In this document: piece after piece, positions 1 to 8,248 of the stretch
How positions within the stretch are numbered: position 1 is the first letter of the stretch
How the letters are laid out: each line of letters begins with the position of its first letter
Assembly (NCBI GenBank): GCA_016703645.1
Contig: JADJBR010000007.1
Span: forward strand, 1,364,001-1,428,000
Direction of reading: 5' to 3'
DNA: 64,000 bases
Source: Zoogloea sp.
GTDB lineage: Bacteria; Pseudomonadota; Gammaproteobacteria; Burkholderiales; Rhodocyclaceae
Position numbers and translations under genes: made by a program
Notes under the pieces: model-generated
What the model was told of the DNA's origin: nothing
The model's database searches: none
Seen by the model: the letters and a program-made list of their open reading frames with translations, nothing else

Positions 1-148
1 CGCCTACGACAAGATCTACAACTCCAACGCCTTCACCGCCTGCACCAACATGCCGCGTTTCGGGCTGCACAACTGGCTGACCCCGGAGCAGATCACCCAC
101 ATCGTCGCCTTCCTGGTCGATCCCGAATCGCCCGTGAACAAAGACTGA
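1..148 (+). CDS. soxX: SoxX C-terminus (partial, cut by window start)
   Basis: This is the last 48 codons of an open frame that enters from outside the window, reading in phase from base 2. SoxX is the small monohaem c-type cytochrome that pairs with SoxA; the SoxAX complex attaches thiosulfate to SoxY in the periplasm. The visible tail has the MPRFG motif, whose Met is the usual distal haem ligand, followed by LTPEQI and DPESPVN, which is the typical end of SoxX. The CXXCH site lies outside the window. The stop is 16 bases before soxB, matching the common soxAXB order. The name rests on the tail motifs plus the neighbour. Confidence 0.85.
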   Translation, partial: AYDKIYNSNAFTACTNMPRFGLHNWLTPEQITHIVAFLVDPESPVNKD

Positions 149-164
149 CAATGGAGCCCACCGC

Positions 165-1889
165 ATGTCCATGAACCGCCGGGATTTCCTCCAGGTGCTG
201 GCCGTCGCCGCGGCCGGCGGCCTCAGCCTGCACAGCAACCCCTCCGAGGCGGCCAAGGCCGCCACCCGGATGTACGACCTGCCCCGTTTTGGCAACGTCA
301 GCCTGCTGCACATGACCGACTGTCACGCCCAGCTACTGCCCATCCACTTCCGCGAGCCGGACGTGAATCTGGGCATCGGCCCCATGGCCGGCCAGGTGCC
401 GCACCTGGTGGGCGACAAGCTGCTGCGCCACTTCGGTATCCGCCCCGGTACGCCGGAAGCCCACGCCTTCACCTACCTGGATTTCGTCAAGGCTGCCAAG
501 ACCTACGGCAAGGTCGGCGGCTTCGCCCACCTGGCCACCCTGGTCAAGCAGCTCAAGGCCAGCCGCCCCGGCGCCCTGCTTCTTGACGGCGGCGACACCT
601 GGCAGGGCTCCGGCCTGGCCCTGTGGACCAACGCCCAGGACATGGTGGACGCCTGCAAGGCCCTCACCGTGGACGTCATGACCCTGCACTGGGAAGCCAC
701 CTATGGGGAGGCCCGGGTCAAGGAGATCGAGGAGAAGGACTTCAAGGGCACCGTTGACATCGTCGCCCAGAACATCAAGACCGCCGACTTCGGCGACCCG
801 GTGTTCAAGCCCTACGTGATCCGCAACATCAACGGCGTGGCCGTGGCCATCATCGGCCAGGCCTTCCCCTACACCCCCATTGCCAACCCCCGCTGGCAGG
901 TGCCCAACTGGAGCTACGGCATCCAGGACGACAACCTGCAGAAGGTGGTGGACGAAGCCCGCGCCGCCGGCGCCCAGGCGGTGGTGGTGCTGTCCCACAA
1001 CGGCATGGACGTGGACCTGAAGATGGCCAGCCGCGTGCGCGGTGTGGACGCCATCCTGGGCGGGCACACCCACGACGGCGTACCCGCGCCCGTCATCGTG
1101 AAGAACGCCGGTGGCCAGACCCTGGTCACCAATGCCGGCTCCAACGGCAAGTACCTGGGCGTGCTCGACCTGGAGGTGAAGGGTGGCAAGGTCACCGACT
1201 TCCGTTACAAGCTGCTGCCGGTGTTCGCCAACCTGATTCCCGCCGACCCGGCCATGGACGCGCTGATCAAGAAAATGCGCGCCCCCTACGAGGGCAAGCT
1301 GGCCGAGAAGCTCGCCGTCAGCGAAGGCCTGCTGTACCGCCGCGGCAACTTCAACGGCTCCTGGGACCAGCTCATCCTCGACGCCCTGCTGGCCGAGAAG
1401 AACGCCGAGATCGCCTTCTCCCCCGGCTTCCGCTGGGGCACCAGCCTGCTGCCCGGCGACACCATCCGCATGGAGCATCTGCTCGACCAGACCGCCATCA
1501 CCTACCCATGGACCACGGTGACGATGATGACCGGCGAGCAGATCAAGACCGTGCTCGAGGACGTCTGCGACAACCTGTTCAACCCCGACCCCTACTACCA
1601 GCAGGGCGGCGACATGGTGCGGGTCGGCGGGCTTGAGTACACCTGCGACCCGATGGGCCGCATGGGCGGCCGCATCTCCGACATGCGCCTGGGCGGCAAG
1701 CTGCTGGAAGCCGGCAAGACCTACAAGGTCGCCGGCTGGGCGCCGGTGTCGGAAGATGCCGCCAAGGCCGGCGGCGAAGCCGTGTGGGATCTGGTGGCCC
1801 GCTACCTCAAGGGGCAGAAGGTGATCCGTTCCCGCCCCCTCAACCTGCCCGCCCTGAAGGGGATGGCAGGCAACCCCGGCATGGCTTGA
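165..1889 (+). CDS. soxB: SoxB, thiosulfohydrolase of the Sox system
   Basis: SoxB is the periplasmic di-manganese hydrolase that releases sulfate from the cysteine S-thiosulfonate carried by SoxYZ. The 574-residue length is usual. It begins with a twin-arginine signal (RRDFLQ at residues 5-10, then a hydrophobic stretch), as expected for export of a folded metalloprotein. Metal-binding motifs of the 5'-nucleotidase-like fold are in order: DCH near 52-54, GGDTWQGS near 142-149, LSHNG near 276-280 and GGHTHD near 299-304. The 5'-nucleotidase C-terminal domain follows. The start is chosen because the Tat motif follows it directly and GGAG lies just upstream. It is co-directional with soxX upstream and the metallo-hydrolase gene 11 bases downstream. 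Confidence 0.95.
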   Translation: MSMNRRDFLQVLAVAAAGGLSLHSNPSEAAKAATRMYDLPRFGNVSLLHMTDCHAQLLPIHFREPDVNLGIGPMAGQVPHLVGDKLLRHFGIRPGTPEAHAFTYLDFVKAAKTYGKVGGFAHLATLVKQLKASRPGALLLDGGDTWQGSGLALWTNAQDMVDACKALTVDVMTLHWEATYGEARVKEIEEKDFKGTVDIVAQNIKTADFGDPVFKPYVIRNINGVAVAIIGQAFPYTPIANPRWQVPNWSYGIQDDNLQKVVDEARAAGAQAVVVLSHNGMDVDLKMASRVRGVDAILGGHTHDGVPAPVIVKNAGGQTLVTNAGSNGKYLGVLDLEVKGGKVTDFRYKLLPVFANLIPADPAMDALIKKMRAPYEGKLAEKLAVSEGLLYRRGNFNGSWDQLILDALLAEKNAEIAFSPGFRWGTSLLPGDTIRMEHLLDQTAITYPWTTVTMMTGEQIKTVLEDVCDNLFNPDPYYQQGGDMVRVGGLEYTCDPMGRMGGRISDMRLGGKLLEAGKTYKVAGWAPVSEDAAKAGGEAVWDLVARYLKGQKVIRSRPLNLPALKGMAGNPGMA

Positions 1890-1900
1890 GGAGAACGACG

Positions 1901-2878
1901 ATGGCCCGCAGCAGACCCTCCCTCCCCGCCCGGCTGCACGCCATCGTCGCCCTCGCCGCCACCCTGCTGCTTTCGCTGGCTCAGGCGGGCGATGCACCTG
2001 CCCAGGCCCTGCAGCCCATTCGCGTCTCGGAGCATGCCTGGTATGTTCTTGGCGACGCCGGCATGGCTTCGGGGGCCAATCAGGGCTTCAACAGCAATGC
2101 CGGATTCGTCATCACCCGGGATAGCGTCATCGTCATCGACGCCCTCGGCACCCCGCCGCTGGGCGATGCCCTGCTCGCCACCATCCGCAAGCTCAGCAGC
2201 AAGCCCGTGAAACGGGTCATCCTGACCCATTACCACGCCGACCATTTCTATGGCCTGGCGGCCTTCAAGGCGGCGGGCGCCGAAGTGTGGGCCCATGAGG
2301 CCGGCAAGGAGTACTTTGGCAGCGGTGAAGCCGCGGCCCGCCTTGCCCAGCGCCAGAAAGACCTGTTCCCCTGGGTGGATGAAAGCACCCGCCTCATCCA
2401 GGCCGACCGCTGGCTCAGCGGCGGCACCCGCTTCGAAGAGGGTGGCCTGCACTTTCGCATCGACATTCTCGGCCCGGCCCACGCCCCCGAAGACCTGATG
2501 CTGACCGTGGAGGAGGACGGCGTGGTGTTCTGTGGCGACATCCTGTTTGCCGGCCGTATCCCCTTCGTCGGCAATGCCGACAGCAAACGCTGGCTGGCTG
2601 CCATCGACACCCTGGCGGGCCTAAAGCCGAAGGTGCTGGTCACGGGGCATGGCAGGCACTCGACTGATGCCGCGGCCGACCTCACGCTGACCCGCGACTA
2701 CCTGCTCTACCTGCGCGAACAGATGGGCAAGGCCGTGGAGGAGATGGTGCCCTTTGAAGAAGCCTATGCCCGCACCGACTGGAGCCGCTTCAGCAAAGTG
2801 CCCGCCTTCGAGGCCGCCAACCGCATCAATGCCTACGGCAGCTACCTGACCCTGGAACGCGAATCCCTCGCCCGATAA
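1901..2878 (+). CDS. MBL-fold metallohydrolase of the sox cluster (SoxH-like)
   Basis: A secreted metallo-beta-lactamase-fold protein of 325 residues. The zinc motif THYHADH is near residue 110, with further downstream ligands including FCGD and TGHGRH. An N-terminal hydrophobic signal sequence ends around AQA. The ATG at 1901 is preferred over longer in-frame starts because GAGGAGAA sits just upstream and the signal peptide then begins at residue 1. MBL-fold proteins of this kind (SoxH and the quinoprotein-associated metallohydrolases) often flank sox genes, but their substrate is not established. Placement between soxB and a thioredoxin-like gene suggests an accessory role in sulfur-compound handling; this is inference. 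Confidence 0.8.
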   Translation: MARSRPSLPARLHAIVALAATLLLSLAQAGDAPAQALQPIRVSEHAWYVLGDAGMASGANQGFNSNAGFVITRDSVIVIDALGTPPLGDALLATIRKLSSKPVKRVILTHYHADHFYGLAAFKAAGAEVWAHEAGKEYFGSGEAAARLAQRQKDLFPWVDESTRLIQADRWLSGGTRFEEGGLHFRIDILGPAHAPEDLMLTVEEDGVVFCGDILFAGRIPFVGNADSKRWLAAIDTLAGLKPKVLVTGHGRHSTDAAADLTLTRDYLLYLREQMGKAVEEMVPFEEAYARTDWSRFSKVPAFEAANRINAYGSYLTLERESLAR

Positions 2879-2882
2879 GCCC

Positions 2883-3338
2883 ATGAAGCTGCTCGCGCGC
2901 CTGGCCCTCCTTGCCGGCCTGCTGCTGGCGGGGGGCGTCGGCGTGCATGGCCGCGGCCCCCTGGAATCCAGCCTGCACGAGGCCGGTGGCAACCGGGCGG
3001 ATCTGCTCTACGTGGTCCTCTTCAGCCTGCCCGACTGCCCCTATTGCGTGGCGGTCAGGGATGCCTACCTCCCCGCCTTGATTGACGACCCGCGCTTTCG
3101 GGGGCGGGTACGCATCCGCGAGGTGAGCATCAGCAGCCCGCGCCTGCTGACCGATTTCAACGGCGACAGGATCCCCCACACCGACCTGGCGCGTCGCTAC
3201 AAGGTGAAGTTCGCGCCGACCGTACTCTTCCTGGATGCCCATGGTCAGCCCCGGGCCGATGCCCTGCTGGGCGGCGACAGCGTCGGGCTGTATGGCGGCT
3301 ATCTGGAGAATCGGGTCATGCAGGGGCTGGCCCGATGA
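2883..3338 (+). CDS. Periplasmic thioredoxin-fold protein, SoxW-like
   Basis: A 151-residue exported protein. After a signal peptide (about residues 1-20) comes a thioredoxin fold with the redox pair in CPYC (near residues 57-60) and the cis-proline segment FAPTVLF near residue 115. It starts four bases after the stop of the metallohydrolase gene, so the two are probably co-transcribed with soxXB. SoxW-type thioredoxins keep Sox carrier cysteines reduced, with electrons from SoxV/CcdA; that role is inferred from position. A general thiol:disulfide protein of the DsbD/TlpA type is the alternative. Confidence 0.75.
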   Translation: MKLLARLALLAGLLLAGGVGVHGRGPLESSLHEAGGNRADLLYVVLFSLPDCPYCVAVRDAYLPALIDDPRFRGRVRIREVSISSPRLLTDFNGDRIPHTDLARRYKVKFAPTVLFLDAHGQPRADALLGGDSVGLYGGYLENRVMQGLAR

Positions 3339-3353
3339 GCCCCCCGCGGCATG

Positions 3354-3653
3354 TCACTTGAAGTGGTAGTAGCGATGATTCAGCCACGCCACCACATGCT
3401 CTTCGTCTTCGGGAAACCAGCCAGTCTTGATCTGGGTGCTGCAGAAGCTCACCTGAGCGCCGAGCTTGGCCTTGCTGGTCACCTTGCGGTCGCTGCGGGT
3501 GTACAGGGCCGAGCCATCACCGCCCACCAGACGCTGGTGGCAGGTCGCGCAGGCATGCTCCTTCACCATCTTCTCGCCGATCGCCGGATCACCGGCCCGG
3601 GCCAGCCCGGCAAGAAGCACACCGGTCAGCAGGAAAAACGTTCTTGAATGCAT
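3354..3653 (-). CDS. Small periplasmic c-type cytochrome (monohaem)
   Basis: A 99-residue protein with a signal peptide (to about residue 20, ending ARA) and one haem c site, CATCH, near residues 37-41. The ATG at 3653 is chosen because the signal peptide starts there and GAGG lies eight bases upstream. No methionine follows the haem motif, so the distal ligand is either one of the late histidines (NHRYYHF at the extreme C-terminus) or absent. A lone extra cysteine lies near residue 72. It is convergent with the thioredoxin-fold gene and divergent from the rhodanese gene, sharing a 47-base intergenic region with the latter. A role in sulfur-linked electron transfer is inferred from context only. 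Confidence 0.75.
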   Translation of the reverse strand: MHSRTFFLLTGVLLAGLARAGDPAIGEKMVKEHACATCHQRLVGGDGSALYTRSDRKVTSKAKLGAQVSFCSTQIKTGWFPEDEEHVVAWLNHRYYHFK

Positions 3654-3700
3654 GATCAGCCTCGACAGGGGTTGGCACAAACGAATCATCTGGAGGAAGT

Positions 3701-4303
3701 ATGAGACATTTTGCGATCGCTGCACTGCTGGCATTGAGCAGTCTCTCCCTGTCGCTCCCGGCCCTGGCCGAAGGCGTGGACGCCAGCACCCTGCCCGACT
3801 ACAAACGCTCGCGCCTGCAGCTCTACCTGACGCCCCAGGAGGCCTACGAGATCGTCGGCAAGGCGCCGGCCCGAACCCTCTTTCTCGACGTACGCACCCG
3901 TGCCGAAGCCATGTATGTGGGGATGCCCACCACCGCCGATGCCCTGGTGCCCTACGTGGAACACCAGGAGATGATGACCGACTGGGACGAGCGCCGCCAC
4001 ATGTACCAGCTCGAGCCCAACAGCGACTTCATCCAGGAAGCCGAGATCCGCCTGAAGGAAAAAGGCCTCGGCAAGACCGACCAGGTCATCCTGATCTGTC
4101 GTTCGGGTGACCGCAGCGCCCGCGCCGCCGACCTGCTCGCCAGTGCCGGATTCACCCGCGTTTATAGCATCGCCGAGGGTTTCGAGGGCGACTCCGCCAA
4201 GGATGGCGCCAAGGCCGGCCAGCGCATCGTCAACGGCTGGAAGAACGCCGGCCTGCCATGGACCTACAAGCTGGTGAAGGCGAAGATGTACTTCCCGCGC
4301 TGA
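3701..4303 (+). CDS. Periplasmic rhodanese-domain protein
   Basis: A 200-residue exported single-domain rhodanese. A signal peptide ends near ALAEG; the rhodanese domain begins with FLDVRTRAEA and has the active-site loop CRSGDRSA near residues 130-137, whose cysteine would carry the persulfide. A strong GGAGGA ribosome site precedes the ATG. Rhodaneses transfer sulfane sulfur, which fits the adjacent sox genes. It is divergent from the small cytochrome gene. The physiological acceptor cannot be read from sequence. Confidence 0.85.
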   Translation: MRHFAIAALLALSSLSLSLPALAEGVDASTLPDYKRSRLQLYLTPQEAYEIVGKAPARTLFLDVRTRAEAMYVGMPTTADALVPYVEHQEMMTDWDERRHMYQLEPNSDFIQEAEIRLKEKGLGKTDQVILICRSGDRSARAADLLASAGFTRVYSIAEGFEGDSAKDGAKAGQRIVNGWKNAGLPWTYKLVKAKMYFPR

Positions 4304-4424
4304 GCCTCGCGGGCGGCATGATCGGCGCTGGGGCAGCCGATATTGGCGGATACGTGCTACTGAGCCCGCTGATCCAGGACCTGCGCTGAGATCCGCCTCC
4401 TGACTTCGAATCCATAGTAATGAT

Positions 4425-4790
4425 GTCGCGGTGCTGCACGACATAGAGATGATCGGAGAACGAGCGCAAGATGTAGATTGTGCCGCTTTCGACATCATCA
4501 GCCTCAAGCTTGCCACCAAAGGAGAGTTGCCCGCTCTCGGGCGAGGCCAACCGCCGCACGGCGATATCGTTTTAGTCGACCGCGAAGCGGAAGGTCGCAT
4601 GAGTACAGACCAGCACCTTGTCGTCAGCTTCGAGAAACGCGCCCAGCGACTTAACCCTACCGCCGTTGTCGTTGCCCGGCGCGTTGCACAGGTTCCACTT
4701 GGGCTCCACCTGTCAGTCGGATGCGCCGTTGCGGGCGTAGGTGACGGAAACGGATGGAACAGCACGCTGTTTGGTGGGCTTATCGGTCAT
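4425..4790 (-). pseudogene. Collapsed remnant of a DEAD/DEAH-box helicase plus a GIY-YIG nuclease fragment
   Basis: The minus strand from the ATG at 4790 reads MTDKPTKQRA..., then a stop, then a stretch containing VEPKWNLCNAPGNDNGG and DKVLVCTHATFRFAVD. I recognise this as part of a family of DEAD/DEAH-box helicases found in restriction-type loci. After another in-frame stop comes RLASPESGQLSFGG and GTIYILRSFSDHLYVVQHRD, which resembles the start of a GIY-YIG nuclease. A full helicase has several hundred residues, so most of it has been lost by internal deletions. The ATG overlaps the end of the YhcG gene by 11 bases, showing that this was once the next gene of the same operon. Family assignment is from remembered motifs; the decay is directly visible. 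Confidence 0.65.
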
Positions 4791-5509
4791 GACTCGCGTC
4801 TGCATTGGCTGTACCTGCATCATTACCCATCAATTCCTGTTCGATCTGTTCGATGCTAGGCAAATCTGTCGCCAATTCCGGCGGCAGGGATTCAATAAGC
4901 TTGTATTCCGCCACACCCAGCGGTTGTGTGTTCTGGCGCAGCGCGTATTCGGCCACCACCTTGTTCTTGCTCTTGCACAGCAGCAGACCTATCGTCGGGT
5001 TATCTTGCGGGTGTTTGATCTGCTCATCCACGGCCGTCAGGTAAAAGCTCAATTGGCCCAGATGCTCGGGCTTGAACTTGCCGCCCTTCAGCTCGATAAC
5101 CACATAGCAGCGCAGCTTGAGGTGGTAGAACAGCAGATCGATGAAAAACTCGTCACCACCCACATCCAGCAACACCTGCCGCCCGACAAAGGCGAAGCCC
5201 GCGCCCAGTTCCAGCAGGAATTCAGTAACGTGCTTGACCAGCGCATTCTCGATGGCGCGCTCACCCGCTTCGCGGCTCAAGCCAAGAAAGTCAAAGCGAT
5301 ACGGGTCTTTCAGGGATTCACGCGCCAAGTCGGACTGCGGCGCAGGCAAGGTGGTTGAAAAATTGCTTACCACTTTGCCGCTACGCTCCAGCAAACGGGT
5401 TTCGATGTGGATGTTCAGCACGTTGCGCGACCAACCGTGCTGAATGGCGCTTTCGGCGTAGGCCAGCCGCTGTGCCGGGTCTTTCAACTGCGACAGCAGC
5501 ACGAGGTTG
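4780..5509 (-). pseudogene. YhcG/DUF1016 PDDEXK nuclease, 3' part (split by IS66)
   Basis: This is the C-terminal two thirds of a PDDEXK-type nuclease (YhcG, DUF1016). It starts at VLLSQLKD after the insertion and contains the nuclease core: FFIDLLFYH followed by CYVVIELKGGKF, giving the D...E-x-K signature. Joining it to the piece at 7888-8248 after removing the IS66 element and one copy of the 8-bp duplication gives 1083 bases, an uninterrupted 360-codon frame reading ...PWGHNLVLLSQ... across the junction. YhcG-family proteins are associated with restriction and other defence loci. The catalytic part may still be translated from an internal start, but the native product is destroyed. Confidence 0.88.
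5502..5509. repeat. Target-site duplication of IS66, left copy (CGAGGTTG)
   Basis: The octamer CGAGGTTG lies directly before the left end of the IS66 element and recurs directly after its right end at 7888-7895. Eight bases is the standard duplication length for IS66-family transposition. Confidence 0.95.
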
Positions 5510-5592
5510 GTAAGCCTCCGGCCAACTCATCTTCCCTCAGCGCCTTAGCTCGCTAAACATAGTGTCCACTAGCGCTAGAAGTGGACACTTCC

Positions 5593-5961
5593 ATGACCAT
5601 CACGCAGCAGCCCCGCCGTACCCGTCGCACCCACTCCGAAGCGTTCAAGCGATCGTTGATCGAAGCCTGCGGCGAGCCAGGCGCCTCGGTCGCCGGGGTG
5701 GCCCTGGCCAACGGGATCAACGCCAACCAACTGCGGCGCTGGATGCGCGAGCGGGGCATCGAGCCGCCCGAGTTGTCCTGCCTGCCTTTACGCCCAGCGG
5801 CGTCCGAGGCCATTGGCGGCTTCGTCCCGGTGCAACTTACCCAGAGCACCCATGCGCCCATCCGCATGGAACTGCGCAAAGGCGCGGCGACCGTCACGGT
5901 TGAGTGGCCCGCCTCGTCGGCTGCTGCCTGTGGCGTCTGGCTGCGCGAGTGGCTCGGATGA
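5593..5961 (+). CDS. tnpA: IS66 accessory protein TnpA
   Basis: The first small gene of the IS66 element, 122 residues. It has a basic N-terminus (RRTRRTHSEAFKRSLIEAC) and a helix-turn-helix region with NGINANQLRRWMRERG, as in the TnpA/InsN-like proteins of this family that are required for transposition. The ATG at 5593 is preferred; an upstream in-frame GTG at 5581 is possible. Its stop overlaps the tnpB start in ATGA, indicating translational coupling. Confidence 0.9.
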   Translation: MTITQQPRRTRRTHSEAFKRSLIEACGEPGASVAGVALANGINANQLRRWMRERGIEPPELSCLPLRPAASEAIGGFVPVQLTQSTHAPIRMELRKGAATVTVEWPASSAAACGVWLREWLG

Positions 5962-6287
5962 TCCGGGTCGAAGCGCTATGGCTGTCGGTGGTGCCCCTCG
6001 ACATGCGTGCCGGCATGGACACGATCCTCGCCCAGGTGGTGCGGGTCTTTGGCGAAGCGCGCCCCCATCACGCCTACCTCTTCGCCAACCGGCGCGGCAC
6101 TCGGATGAAGGTGCTGATCCACGACGGCCTGGGGCTCTGGCTCGCCTGCCGGCGGCTCAACCAGGGGCGCTTCCGTTGGGCCGAAGGGAACGGCTCGATG
6201 ACGCTCACCCAGGCCCAGTTCGACGCACTGGTGCTCGGCCTACCCTGGCAGCAACTGGGCGGCGACGGCGTGATCCGGATGATTTGA
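5958..6287 (+). CDS. tnpB: IS66 accessory protein TnpB (Orf2 family)
   Basis: 109 residues of the IS66 Orf2/TnpB family. The diagnostic stretches are DMRAGMDTILAQV near the start, HHAYLFANRRGTRMKVLIHDG in the middle and WQQLGGDGVIRM at the end. The start is the ATG that overlaps the tnpA stop. TnpB is needed with TnpA and the DDE transposase for efficient IS66 movement; its biochemical role is not firmly known. Confidence 0.93.
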   Translation: MIRVEALWLSVVPLDMRAGMDTILAQVVRVFGEARPHHAYLFANRRGTRMKVLIHDGLGLWLACRRLNQGRFRWAEGNGSMTLTQAQFDALVLGLPWQQLGGDGVIRMI

Positions 6288-6348
6288 AGGTCCACCATCG
6301 GGGGATGTCCCGATAGCAGTGGCGGTGTTCCAACGGCATGATTTGCCC

Positions 6349-7854
6349 ATGTATCTCCCCGCCAATCTCCACGCACTCGACGCCGACGCCCTGCGCCAGC
6401 TACTCATCGCGCAGGACCGGGAGCTCATCTGGCGCCAGACGAAGATCGACCAGCTCACCCACGAGCTGTCGCTCCACAAACGCTGGCGCTTCGGGGTCAA
6501 GACTGAGCGCCTGTCGGCGGAGCAGGCCCAGTTGTTCGAGGAGACAGTGGAGGCGGATCTCGCGGCGACGACCGAGGAGCTGGAGCAACTCTCCGGCAAA
6601 CCGTCTGCGGCCAAGGGAAAGGCCAAGCGTAAGCCGCTGCCACCCGAGCTTCCGCGCACCGAGATCCGCCACGAGCCGGACTCCACCACCTGCGCCTGTG
6701 GCTGCCAGATGAAACGCATCGGCGAGGATGTCGCCGAGAAACTCGACTACACCCCGGGCACCTTCAGCGTCGAGCGCCACATTCGCGGCAAGTGGGTTTG
6801 CCAGGATTGCGAAACCCTGGTGCAGGCCCCGGTGCCGGCTCATGTGATCGACAAGGGTATCCCCACCACCGGCCTGCTGGCTCAGGTGCTGGTGGCCAAG
6901 TATCAGGATCATCTGCCACTCTACCGGCAAGAAGGGATCTTCGGTCGGGCGGGGCTCGCTATTCCCCAGTCCACGCTCGCGCAGTGGGTCGGCCAGATGG
7001 GCGTGCAGCTCCAGCCCCTGGTCGACGCCCTGAAGGACGAGCTCCTCACCTTCCCGGTGCTGCACGCCGACGAGACTCCGGTGGCGATGCTCGACCCGGG
7101 GGCCGGCAAGACGCACCGGGCCTACCTGTGGTCCTACAGCATCGGTGCCCACGATCCGATGCGGGCGGTGATCTACGACTTTGCCGACAGCCGCGCCGGC
7201 AAGCACGCTCAGGACTTCCTCGGCGACTGGCGCGGCACCCTCGTCTGCGACGATTACGCGGGCTACAAGGCCTTGATCGCGCAAGGCGTGACGGAAGCGG
7301 GCTGCATGGCCCACGCCCGACGCAAGTTCTTCGAGCTTCAGGAACACGGGCAGAGCCAGATCGCCGCCGAGGCGCTGGAGCGCATCGCCGCCCTCTACGG
7401 CATTGAGCAAGATGCGCGGGAGCTGAAGGCCGAAGCCCGCCAGGCGCTACGGGAGACCCAGGCAAAGCCGCTTCTGGACGACTTCAAGACCTGGCTGCTG
7501 GCCTGCCGAGGGAAGATCCCCAACGGCTCATCCAGCGCCAAGGCCATCGACTACACCCTCAAGCGTTGGGCGGCGCTGATCCATTACCTGACCGATGGAA
7601 ACGTCCCCATCGACAACAACTGGATCGAGAACCAGATCCGGCCGATCGCCATCGGCCGCAAGAACTGGCTCTTTGCTGGCTCGCTGCGCGCCGGCAAGCG
7701 GGCGGCGGCGATCATGAGTCTGATCCAGTCGGCGCGCCTGAATGGGCATGAGCCCTATGCCTACTTGAAGGACGTCCTTACCCGCCTGCCGACTCAGCCC
7801 CAGAGTCGAATTGGGGAGCTGTTGCCGCATCGGTGGGGGCCGGATTCCGCTTAA
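6349..7854 (+). CDS. tnpC: IS66 DDE transposase TnpC
   Basis: A 501-residue transposase if read from the ATG at 6349; a GTG at 6319 would add ten residues, and neither has a strong ribosome site. In order it has an N-terminal leucine-rich/coiled segment (about 10-80), a zinc-finger-like CACGC...CQDC region (about 110-170), and the DDE domain with FPVLHADETPV, the second acidic residue in CDDYAGY, and the NWIENQIRPIAIGRKNWLFAGS block at the end. These match the IS66 C-terminal architecture. The stop is 33 bases inside the right end. No frameshift is seen, so the enzyme is probably functional. Confidence 0.95.
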   Translation: MYLPANLHALDADALRQLLIAQDRELIWRQTKIDQLTHELSLHKRWRFGVKTERLSAEQAQLFEETVEADLAATTEELEQLSGKPSAAKGKAKRKPLPPELPRTEIRHEPDSTTCACGCQMKRIGEDVAEKLDYTPGTFSVERHIRGKWVCQDCETLVQAPVPAHVIDKGIPTTGLLAQVLVAKYQDHLPLYRQEGIFGRAGLAIPQSTLAQWVGQMGVQLQPLVDALKDELLTFPVLHADETPVAMLDPGAGKTHRAYLWSYSIGAHDPMRAVIYDFADSRAGKHAQDFLGDWRGTLVCDDYAGYKALIAQGVTEAGCMAHARRKFFELQEHGQSQIAAEALERIAALYGIEQDARELKAEARQALRETQAKPLLDDFKTWLLACRGKIPNGSSSAKAIDYTLKRWAALIHYLTDGNVPIDNNWIENQIRPIAIGRKNWLFAGSLRAGKRAAAIMSLIQSARLNGHEPYAYLKDVLTRLPTQPQSRIGELLPHRWGPDSA

Positions 7855-7887
7855 GGCTCGGTCAAGAGGGGATCGCCGGGGGCTTAC

Positions 7888-7895
7888 CGAGGTTG
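7888..7895. repeat. Target-site duplication of IS66, right copy (CGAGGTTG)
   Basis: Second copy of the octamer found at 5502-5509, directly adjoining the right inverted repeat. It also forms part of the coding sequence of the interrupted nuclease gene on the minus strand. Confidence 0.95.
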
Positions 7896-8248
7896 TGGCC
7901 CCAAGGCAATTGTCCAACAGCCTGTTGGACAATTTTCTCATCGGGCCAGGCCGCCGCGAACGCCCGCATGTACATCAGGTTGGCACGGGAAAAGCCTTTC
8001 ATTTCCGGGAAGGCCGAGCGCAGGTCCTGCGACAGCCGCTCGATGACTTTCGCGCCCCAGCCCTGCGCGGCCTGCCGTGCCAGAATATCCTGGCCAATCT
8101 GCCAGTAGAGCCGCACCAGTTCCCGGTTGACCGCCAGCGCGGCGCGTTGCTGAGCACTGTGGATGCGGGTTTTCAGGTCGGCCAGCCAGTCGGCGTAGCC
8201 GGAGGGCGGTTCGGTCAGTTTGACAGGGGTCGCATCTTCGGCGCTCAT
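7888..8248 (-). pseudogene. YhcG/DUF1016 PDDEXK nuclease, 5' part (split by IS66)
   Basis: The N-terminal 120 codons of the nuclease whose remainder lies at 4780-5509. The sequence (ELVRLYWQIGQDI, KVIERLSQDLRSAFPEMKGFS, NLMYMRAFAAAWP, VGQLPWGHN) is the conserved DUF1016 N-terminal domain. After N-L the reading frame runs into the IS66 end and stops a few codons later. The ATG at 8248 overlaps the stop of the upstream HEPN gene in ATGA, so the two were translationally coupled. The truncated protein would lack the nuclease core. Confidence 0.88.

Larger units (their letters stand above)
5510..7887 (+). mobile_element. Complete IS66-family insertion sequence (2378 bp)
   Basis: The element is bounded by imperfect terminal inverted repeats that begin GTAAGCC(T/C)CCGGC, typical of IS66-family ends, and flanked by the duplication CGAGGTTG. 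It carries the three canonical genes tnpA, tnpB and tnpC in order with a tnpA/tnpB ATGA overlap, all apparently open. The perfect duplication and intact frames suggest a recent, possibly still active insertion. It interrupts a YhcG-type nuclease gene in the opposite orientation. Confidence 0.95.

Noticed and set aside
333-1997. A 554-codon minus-strand open frame across soxB
   Set aside because: Shadow of soxB, which has a Tat signal and all metal motifs on the plus strand.
4318-4389. A short plus-strand frame MIGAGAADIGGYVLLSPLIQ after the rhodanese gene
   Set aside because: Only 24 codons, no ribosome site, and it lies in the rearranged zone at the edge of the defence remnant; it may be debris but cannot be named.
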